Shown one piece after another: positions 7,654 through 12,588 of a stretch of DNA of 12,588 nt. The notes under the pieces are model-generated. The model was not told where the DNA came from. It saw nothing but the letters and a program-made list of their open reading frames with translations, and made no database searches. The number at the start of each line of letters is the position of its first letter. Within the stretch, counting starts at the first letter, position 1. The position numbers and the translations under genes are program-made. The stretch is from Prolixibacteraceae bacterium UBA5740 (lineage in GTDB: Bacteria; Bacteroidota; Bacteroidia; Bacteroidales; Prolixibacteraceae): the NCBI GenBank assembly GCA_002419285.1, contig DIFU01000059.1, positions 1 through 12,588 on the forward strand, read 5' to 3'.

Positions 7654-9006
7654 ATGAGAACTTTTACCCTTTTGATTTCAATTTTCTTTCTTTCTTCTGT
7701 CATTCTGGTATCTTTCGGTAATTCTCTCCCTTCTTCCATTTCAATGGATGCAAAGAAGGAAAGGATGGTTTATTTGAAAAATATGTCAGAGAAGATGTAT
7801 TTGCTGATTTCTGCCAATGAGCCCATGATTTTGAAAAGTGCTTTGCTAACTCATAAGCTCGATAGTATTGTTTCTGAAACCAGGAGTACAATAAGCGACC
7901 CCTGGCATAAAGAATGGAAAAGTGAATTCACATACACTGGCAGTTGGAATAACCTATGGATTGAATCAGAGTGGAATGGTGAACTGCTCAAGTGGATTGT
8001 TAACGGTAGGGTTGAGTGGGCTTATAACGATGACGGGCTGCAAGAGACCATGACTGTTTATGCGATTCCTGAGGAAGGGGTATCACTCGTTAAATCGACT
8101 GTCCTGAAAATAGAATACGATGAACAAAAACGATTAAAGTCCATAATTTATGAAGAAGATATGGAATCTGTCTGGGGAGAGGCCTTAAAACAAGAGTATT
8201 TTTATGATTCATCAGGGAAAATCAGCTGTATTGATACCTATATGATGCAAGAAGGAGCATGGCTTTTGGCAATGAAGGATGACTATACCTACAACGCAAA
8301 TGGCCATCTGACTGGCATGAGTACCCTATTTATTGAAGAGGGCGAGGAAATAATATTCAGTTCAACGCTCTACACCGTTGACGTCAGTGGAAGAGTAATC
8401 ACAACTGAATATTCAATCATGGATTTCTATTCTTTCGAACTTGTAAAGTTGTCAAAAACTGACTACGAATACACTGCAAACGGGGACGTTTCTGTTAGTT
8501 ATGGATGGAGTTGGGATGATACAGGAGAAGTTTGGGCGCGATCATACAAGGACGAGTATTCTTATAATAACAGTATTTCCATGGGGAATATTCTTTTCCC
8601 TTCTTACGTTCACCTTCTTGGACAATTTGAGGCTGAAATGTTATCCTTTCAACGTATGCCAACAGAAGTTTTATATTATGATTATACTGATAATGCATAT
8701 GTGCATCTCGAAAAGGAAACCTATTTTTATTCTGAAATCAATACCACCATCGCACGTACTATCCAGGAAAAAGGATATGCAATGTATCCTGTCCCTGCAG
8801 GTGAAAAGGTGATTTTTACCTGGAGTGGTGAACAGAAACCAATGAGGCTCCAAATTTTCAGTATGGATGGCAGGCTTGTAAAAAGCAGAGAGTTAGAGTC
8901 ACTGGTGCCGGTAGATGTGCAAGACTTGAATGAAGGGTTGTACATGTTCAGGCTTTCTGACGACAATAGAATTACTTACAAAGGTAAGCTTGTCATTCAG
9001 CGGTAG
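7654..9006 (+). CDS. Secreted T9SS type A sorting-domain protein with ~30-residue YxY repeats
   Basis: The 450-residue product starts with a Sec signal peptide (about residues 1-22, hydrophobic core LLISIFFLSSVILVS). It ends with a T9SS type A sorting domain (about 376-450). That domain shows MYPVPAGEKVIF, then LQIFSMDGRLVKS, then VQDLNEGLYMFRL and the closing KGKLVIQR, all typical of Por secretion C-terminal domains. It should therefore cross the outer membrane and be released or attached at the cell surface. The middle (91-330) is made of eight repeats of 29-31 residues starting with an (E/D)YxY-like motif followed by a turn and Gly. They resemble YD-type beta repeats of Bacteroidota surface proteins. 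No catalytic motif was seen, so a binding, adhesive or structural role is inferred. It ends 7 bp from a convergent gene. Confidence 0.85.
   Translation: MRTFTLLISIFFLSSVILVSFGNSLPSSISMDAKKERMVYLKNMSEKMYLLISANEPMILKSALLTHKLDSIVSETRSTISDPWHKEWKSEFTYTGSWNNLWIESEWNGELLKWIVNGRVEWAYNDDGLQETMTVYAIPEEGVSLVKSTVLKIEYDEQKRLKSIIYEEDMESVWGEALKQEYFYDSSGKISCIDTYMMQEGAWLLAMKDDYTYNANGHLTGMSTLFIEEGEEIIFSSTLYTVDVSGRVITTEYSIMDFYSFELVKLSKTDYEYTANGDVSVSYGWSWDDTGEVWARSYKDEYSYNNSISMGNILFPSYVHLLGQFEAEMLSFQRMPTEVLYYDYTDNAYVHLEKETYFYSEINTTIARTIQEKGYAMYPVPAGEKVIFTWSGEQKPMRLQIFSMDGRLVKSRELESLVPVDVQDLNEGLYMFRLSDDNRITYKGKLVIQR
7924..8643 (+). repeat. Eight protein-level tandem repeats of about 30 residues
   Basis: Repeat units begin at residues 91, 121, 152, 181, 210, 239, 270 and 301. 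Examples are EFTYTG, EWAYNDDG, KIEYDEQK, EYFYDSSG, DYTYNANG, LYTVDVSG, DYEYTANG and EYSYNNS. Several units end in a G-x-W/V-x-x-x-x-K segment just before the next YxY. The repeats are diverged at the DNA level, which argues for old duplication and selection on the protein fold rather than recent expansion. Confidence 0.65.
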
Positions 9007-9013
9007 TCTGAAT

Positions 9014-9496
9014 TTACATCAGTTTCTGGTTAGTCCTGATCTCTCGGTCCTTTTTTCCTCCGATCAGCTGACCGGATATTAGTCCAACAGCAAACCCGGC
9101 TGCAAGTATTTCCCACTTTTTACCGGGAAGCAGAGCCATGACAAGGGCACCAATGGCTGATCCGATTACCATGCCATAAAAGGAATAAAGGTAGTTGTGA
9201 TGCCAGGGAGGGTAGAATTGATGGGCTTTCATGATATGACGGGCCAGGCGCGAAATGAGACGGTCGAGTTCCCTTCGCTTTTTCCCGGGGACTTCCACTG
9301 CTTCACGGATGTCGGGGATGGTGCTTTCAATCTCGGTTTTGAGTCGTTTGCAATCCGCACAGGAGCTCGAGAATTTACCAACCCTCTCAATGTTTCGCAG
9401 CAGTTCATCTATTCTGAAAAAACGAAGGTCTTTTTCCCGGGTTCCATCCAGTGACTGGTTAATGGTACCGATAACCGATTCTGTCCATTTATCCAT
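9014..9496 (-). CDS. Unrecognised small membrane protein with two glycine-zipper helices and a CxxC
   Basis: I do not recognise this 160-residue protein. It has no signal peptide. Residues 1-100 are soluble, charged and probably helical, with CADC (Cys46, Cys49) and a His-rich stretch (His87, His92, His99, His100) just before the membrane. Two transmembrane helices follow (about 105-122 and 129-147), joined by a short basic loop, PGKKWE. Both carry regular glycine spacing: Gly108/112/116 and Gly134/138/142/146, a glycine-zipper pattern that favours tight helix packing or oligomers. The C-terminal tail is basic. A two-helix hairpin with both ends in the cytoplasm is likely. It lies 74 bp downstream of pnp behind a strong terminator, with no clear promoter of its own. 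It converges on the T9SS gene. Cys and His could bind a metal, but this is speculative. Confidence 0.7.
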   Translation of the reverse strand: MDKWTESVIGTINQSLDGTREKDLRFFRIDELLRNIERVGKFSSSCADCKRLKTEIESTIPDIREAVEVPGKKRRELDRLISRLARHIMKAHQFYPPWHHNYLYSFYGMVIGSAIGALVMALLPGKKWEILAAGFAVGLISGQLIGGKKDREIRTNQKLM

Positions 9497-9510
9497 GGTA
9501 GTTTTTTTGT

Positions 9511-9547
9511 AAAAAAAAAAAGGAAACGCGCAGTGCGTGGTTCCTTT
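9511..9547 (-). terminator. Intrinsic terminator of pnp
   Basis: Read on the minus strand, AAAGGAA (9541-9547) pairs with TTCCTTT (9519-9525). An inner stem ACGC/GCGT surrounds a 5-nt loop, with a 2-nt bulge between the stems. The hairpin runs into an unbroken run of T residues (9511-9521). It begins 23 bp after the pnp stop codon. Confidence 0.85.
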
Positions 9548-9570
9548 ATATATGTCAGATTTGACTGCTA

Positions 9571-11874
9571 TTAATTGCGTGGACCTCTCCGGTCGTCGCG
9601 GTGATCCCGGTTACCTCCGTGGAAATTTCCTCCTCTGCGATCATCGCCTCTCCGGTCGTCACGATTGTATCCACCTTCACGGCGTCTGTCATCGTTCCCC
9701 CTGGGTGGCCTTGAATCTCTTGAGGATTCTCTTTCCACATAACCTTCGGGCTTCGGCAGCAGTGCCCTTCTCGAAAGCTTCAGCTTGCCGGTTTTTTCAT
9801 CAACACCGATCAGCTTCACCTCGACCATTTCGTTTTCCTTCAGGACGTCAGAAGCTGATTCGACCCGTTTCCAATCGATTTCGGAAACATGCAAAAGACC
9901 TTCTTTGCCTGGCATGATTTCAATGAAGGCGCCAAAGGCTACAATCGATTTCACTTTTCCTTTGTAGATTTCTCCAACTTCAGGAAGTGCAACGATTGCT
10001 TTTACGCGGGCCTTTGCAGCTTCAAGAATTTCGAGGTTCGGGCCTGAAACTTCCACAATGCCATTGTTCTCGTCTTCAGTGATTGCGATGGTTGCTCCAG
10101 TATCAGCTTGGATACCCTGTATGATTTTTCCTCCAGGTCCAATTACTGCGCCGATCATATCCTTCGGTATCAGAATCACTTCAATACGAGGTACGTTCGG
10201 TTTATATTCGGGACGAGGATTTGGTATTGTTTCGTTAATTTTTCCCAGGATATGCATACGGCCTTCACGGGCCTGGTCAAGTGCCTGGGAAAGAATTTCG
10301 TATGAAAGTCCATCCACCTTGATATCCATTTGGGTGGCTGTGATACCCTTTTCCGTTCCGGTCACTTTGAAGTCCATATCTCCAAGGTGGTCTTCATCAC
10401 CCAAAATGTCAGACAGTACTGCATATTTGACGGCACCCTTGTCGGTAATCAGTCCCATGGCAATACCTGAAACCGGACGTTTCAATTTTACGCCAGCATC
10501 CAGCAGTGACATGGTTCCGGCACATACCGTAGCCATTGAAGATGAACCGTTGGATTCGAGGATGTCTGAAACAATGCGCACAACATATGGCAGGTTATCG
10601 GGCAGCATTTTCTTTAGTGCCCTGTGGGCCAGGTTTCCATGACCGATTTCACGCCTGCTGGTTCCGCGGGGAATTCTGGATTCTCCAGTGCTGAATGGCG
10701 GAAAATTATAGTGAAGGAGGAATCGTTCAGTACCTTGAACGGTAACCAAATCAATCATTTTTTCATCCATCTTGGTTCCCAGCGTCGTAGAGGTTAGTGC
10801 CTGTGTTTCGCCACGGGTGAAAACCGCTGATCCGTGAGACCCTGGAAGATAATCGACTTCACACCAGATTGGACGGATATCGCGGGTTCCGCGTCCGTCA
10901 AGACGGATGCCTTCATCGAGGACCATGCGGCGCATAGCCTCTTTTTCTACATCGTGGTAGTATTTTTTGATCAGCTTTTCATGCAGGACGAGGTCTATTT
11001 CCTCATTTCCTTCATTTGCCTTTTTGTATTCCTCGATATATTCATTACGAAGGTTCTCGAAGGCAGCAAGACGTTCAGCTTTCACATTGATGCGCTGACG
11101 AACGATTTCGTAAACTTTAGGATACAGGTCTGTATTTATTTTTTCGCGAAGTGCCTCATCGTTTTTTTCATGGCAGTACGACCTTTTGGTAACACCCAGT
11201 TCGGCTGCCAGCTCTTCCTGGATTTTACAGTGTCTCTTGATTTCGTCGTGGGCAACACGGATAGCTTCGAGCATTTCTGCTTCAGAAACTTCGTTCATTT
11301 CACCTTCCACCATCATGATGTTATCATAGGATGCTCCTACCATGATATCGATGTCGGCTTCCTTCAGCTGTGAAGTGGTTGGATTGATGACCATTTCGCC
11401 ATTGATTCTGGCAACACGCACTTCTGAAATGGGAGTTTCAAATGGCACATTTGAAACGGCAAGGGCAGCAGAAGCTGCCAGTCCGGCCAGTGAATCGGCC
11501 ATAGTCTCGGTGTCGGCTGAGATCAGGGATATCATAACGGCAGTCTCCGCATGATAATCAGAGGGGAACAAGGGGCGTAAAGCCCTGTCAACCAGTCGTG
11601 CTACCAGGATTTCCTCATCTGATGGGCGGCCTTCCCTTTTCAGGAAGCCACCGGGGAATCTGCCGGCAGCAGAAAATTTTTCACGGTAATCAACCGAAAG
11701 AGGCATAAAATCAACATCCTCGTTTGCTTCGGTGGCCGAAACAACAGTAGCCAGAAGCATGGTATTGCCCATCCTTACTACAACCGAACCATCAGCCTGT
11801 TTTGCCAGTTTGCCGGTTTCAATCGTAATCGTACGGCCATCGGCAAGTTCGATTGTTTTTGTAATTACATTCAT
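9571..11874 (-). CDS. pnp: Polyribonucleotide nucleotidyltransferase (PNPase) with Arg/Gly/Asp-rich tail
   Basis: PNPase is the phosphorolytic 3'-5' exoribonuclease of mRNA decay and works as a trimer in the cytoplasm. From the ATG at 11874 it is 767 residues: two RNase PH-like domains (about 5-140 and 320-550), a KH domain with IGPGGKI (578-584), and an S1 domain (about 635-705). The catalytic segment GDEDHLGDMDFK is intact (Asp495, Asp501, Lys503 by my count). The protein then continues past the usual end of the family (about 710 residues) with some 50 residues rich in Arg, Asp and Gly, including DDRRG repeats. This tail is probably disordered and RNA-binding. A GTG at 11883 and an ATG at 11877 are also in frame, but MNVITKTIEL matches the family start best. 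It follows rpsO, as in many bacteria. Confidence 0.96.
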   Translation of the reverse strand: MNVITKTIELADGRTITIETGKLAKQADGSVVVRMGNTMLLATVVSATEANEDVDFMPLSVDYREKFSAAGRFPGGFLKREGRPSDEEILVARLVDRALRPLFPSDYHAETAVMISLISADTETMADSLAGLAASAALAVSNVPFETPISEVRVARINGEMVINPTTSQLKEADIDIMVGASYDNIMMVEGEMNEVSEAEMLEAIRVAHDEIKRHCKIQEELAAELGVTKRSYCHEKNDEALREKINTDLYPKVYEIVRQRINVKAERLAAFENLRNEYIEEYKKANEGNEEIDLVLHEKLIKKYYHDVEKEAMRRMVLDEGIRLDGRGTRDIRPIWCEVDYLPGSHGSAVFTRGETQALTSTTLGTKMDEKMIDLVTVQGTERFLLHYNFPPFSTGESRIPRGTSRREIGHGNLAHRALKKMLPDNLPYVVRIVSDILESNGSSSMATVCAGTMSLLDAGVKLKRPVSGIAMGLITDKGAVKYAVLSDILGDEDHLGDMDFKVTGTEKGITATQMDIKVDGLSYEILSQALDQAREGRMHILGKINETIPNPRPEYKPNVPRIEVILIPKDMIGAVIGPGGKIIQGIQADTGATIAITEDENNGIVEVSGPNLEILEAAKARVKAIVALPEVGEIYKGKVKSIVAFGAFIEIMPGKEGLLHVSEIDWKRVESASDVLKENEMVEVKLIGVDEKTGKLKLSRRALLPKPEGYVERESSRDSRPPRGNDDRRREGGYNRDDRRGDDRRGGNFHGGNRDHRDDRRGPRN

Positions 11875-11919
11875 CATATTCACTATTTTCTCTAAAATTA
11901 TGTCATCTAAGTATCAGAT

Positions 11920-11949
11920 CAAATCTAACAGTAAACTTTGCCCCAGGAA
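11920..11949 (-). promoter_or_regulatory. Candidate promoter for pnp
   Basis: TAGATTTG on the minus strand (11920-11927) matches TAnnTTTG exactly. Nineteen bp upstream is TTC (11947-11949), one mismatch to TTG. It would give a leader of about 40 nt. A 15-bp odd palindrome (AGGAAAA-T-TTTTCCT, 11945-11959) overlaps the -33 position and could be an operator. A second TAnnTTTG match (12003-12010) sits directly after the rpsO terminator but has no well-spaced -33. Confidence 0.45.
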
Positions 11950-12009
11950 AATTTTTCCTTCTGAGAACTGTATACTTTTTTCGTGTGTCAGGTGATCCGA
12001 CTCAAAGAT

Positions 12010-12050
12010 AAAAAAAAGAAAAGGCAACTCATCTGATTGCCTTTTCTTTT
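12010..12050 (-). terminator. Intrinsic terminator between rpsO and pnp
   Basis: There is a perfect 14-bp stem (12014-12027 with 12037-12050) around a 9-nt loop, followed on the minus strand by more T residues. It begins 6 bp after the rpsO stop. Together with the candidate pnp promoter it suggests that pnp is partly uncoupled from rpsO. Confidence 0.85.
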
Positions 12051-12056
12051 ATTGTT

Positions 12057-12326
12057 TTACTTACGTAAGTTGAGTTCAGCAATAATTGAACGGTAACGCT
12101 CAATATCCTTCTTCTTCAGGTAGTCGAGCAGGTTACGGCGTTTTCCTACCAGCCTGATCAGCGAGCGGCGGGTGCTGTGGTCCTTTTTATTGGCTTTCAG
12201 GTGAGCGGTAAGGTGGTTGATTCGGAACGTGAACAATGCAATCTGTCCTTCAGCGCTTCCGGTGTCCTTGTCGTTTTTACCATGCTTGGTAAAAATCTCT
12301 TTTTTTACTTCTGAATCTAAATACAT
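12057..12326 (-). CDS. rpsO: 30S ribosomal protein S15
   Basis: The 89-residue product has the full usual length of S15, which binds the central domain of 16S rRNA early in 30S assembly. Characteristic segments are HGKNDKDTGSAEGQIALFT (residues 15-33), the helix INHLTAHLKANKKDHSTRR (36-54), LIRLVGKRRNLLDYLKKKD (56-74) and the end YRSIIAELNLRK. The His and Asp/Ser residues that contact rRNA (HL..H, KDHSTRR) are present. It sits upstream of pnp, the classic rpsO-pnp order, and has a consensus promoter and a structured leader. No Shine-Dalgarno is visible; the start is preceded by an A-rich stretch (AATAAAAA), as is common in Bacteroidota. Confidence 0.98.
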   Translation of the reverse strand: MYLDSEVKKEIFTKHGKNDKDTGSAEGQIALFTFRINHLTAHLKANKKDHSTRRSLIRLVGKRRNLLDYLKKKDIERYRSIIAELNLRK

Positions 12327-12353
12327 TTTTTATTCTTTAGTTGTGATACAATG

Positions 12354-12392
12354 TTTAAACCGCAGCATCGCTCTCAATAACAACGGCTTAAA
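12354..12392 (-). promoter_or_regulatory. Hairpin in the rpsO leader, possible S15 autoregulatory element
   Basis: In the minus-strand RNA, UUUAAGCCG (12384-12392) pairs with CGGUUUAAA (12354-12362) as nine pairs including one G-U. The 21-nt loop contains a small AGC-GAU-GCU hairpin. The G-U pair becomes an A-C mismatch on the other strand, so the full helix exists only in the rpsO transcript. S15 is known to control its own mRNA through varied leader structures in several bacteria. A link here is inference. Confidence 0.4.
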
Positions 12393-12408
12393 ATTATTTT
12401 TCGCGGCA

Positions 12409-12438
12409 CAAAAGTAACCAATTTTTTGGGAATTACAA
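12409..12438 (-). promoter_or_regulatory. Promoter of rpsO
   Basis: On the minus strand TTG (12436-12438) is followed after exactly 19 bp by TACTTTTG (12409-12416), a full match to the Bacteroidota consensus TTG-N19-TAnnTTTG. The inferred start near 12404 gives a leader of about 78 nt that contains the hairpin. Confidence 0.8.
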
Positions 12439-12483
12439 GATGGAGTGTAAATTGTTTCGGACAACCACCTCAAAGTAAAGTTA

Positions 12484-12588
12484 TTATGAGTGTGCTCTTC
12501 CTGATTTTGATCTTCTGCGGGGTACAAGTAAACGTGCAATTCCAAACTTTACAAGAATGGATAAAATATCTTTTATGACTTTGCCGGT
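12484..12588 (-). other. Possible end of a gene entering from the right edge (uncertain)
   Basis: A minus-strand frame is open from the edge and ends in two adjacent TAA stops (12481-12486), giving 34 residues such as VIKDILSILVKFGIARLLVP and a basic tail. This would put the end of an upstream gene 45 bp before the rpsO promoter. An open frame this short is expected by chance. The alternative is a plus-strand gene starting at 12557 (MDKISFMTLP), divergent from rpsO. The sequence does not decide between them. Confidence 0.2.

Noticed and set aside
9590..9690. GC-rich near-repeats that at first look like a DNA repeat array
   Set aside because: They are explained by the DDRRG-type codon repeats of the PNPase tail, in frame and without spacers.
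10058..11373. Long plus-strand open frames (194 and 179 codons) opposite pnp
   Set aside because: They lie fully within intact pnp and reflect its codon bias. No family features or start signals were seen.
12486..12578. 30-codon plus-strand frame with a hydrophobic start (MSVLFLILIF)
   Set aside because: It is very short, has no promoter or conserved feature, and overlaps two other weak candidates at the window edge.

Overview
The window looks like a chromosomal segment from a member of the Bacteroidota. Several independent signs agree. One gene encodes a secreted protein ending in a type IX secretion (T9SS) type A sorting domain. The promoters that can be read follow the Bacteroidota pattern (TTG, about 19 bp, TAnnTTTG), and the starts lack Shine-Dalgarno sequences. 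The GcvP, PnP and S15 proteins are also Bacteroidota-like. No tRNA, rRNA, insertion sequence, CRISPR array, phage gene or attachment site was seen.

Left part (1-4664), all on the minus strand. Transcription runs from the divergent region near 4700 leftwards: pcm (protein isoaspartate repair), then an MBL-fold hydrolase 30 bp later, then gcvP (full-length fused glycine decarboxylase), then a hairpin terminator. Beyond that lies the 5' end of a lipoprotein-type prolyl oligopeptidase, cut by the window edge. The first two genes are probably one operon. gcvP may be read with them or from a weak promoter of its own.

Middle part (4665-9006), plus strand. A 138-bp divergent region carries a candidate promoter for each direction and a 7+7 bp inverted repeat between them. 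It is followed by a degenerate Gfo/Idh/MocA-like protein, a 293-bp spacer, a polyprenyl-phosphate sugar-1-phosphate transferase that would start surface polysaccharide synthesis, a 269-bp AT-rich spacer, and a T9SS cargo protein built of eight repeats of about 30 residues. The plus-strand genes are widely spaced and look like separate transcription units.

Right part (9014-12588), minus strand. This is the conserved rpsO-pnp pair: a strong promoter, an rpsO leader with a hairpin, rpsO (S15), a strong terminator, a second promoter, and pnp (PNPase with an unusual Arg/Gly/Asp-rich tail) with its own terminator. Downstream is a small, unrecognised two-helix membrane protein with glycine zippers and a CxxC. 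It meets the T9SS gene tail to tail, 7 bp apart. The last ~100 bp may hold the end or start of another gene.

Most of the window is housekeeping. I see no convincing new multi-gene system. The most interesting items are the 30-residue-repeat T9SS protein, the PNPase tail, the rpsO leader helix, the glycine-zipper membrane protein and the degenerate oxidoreductase.
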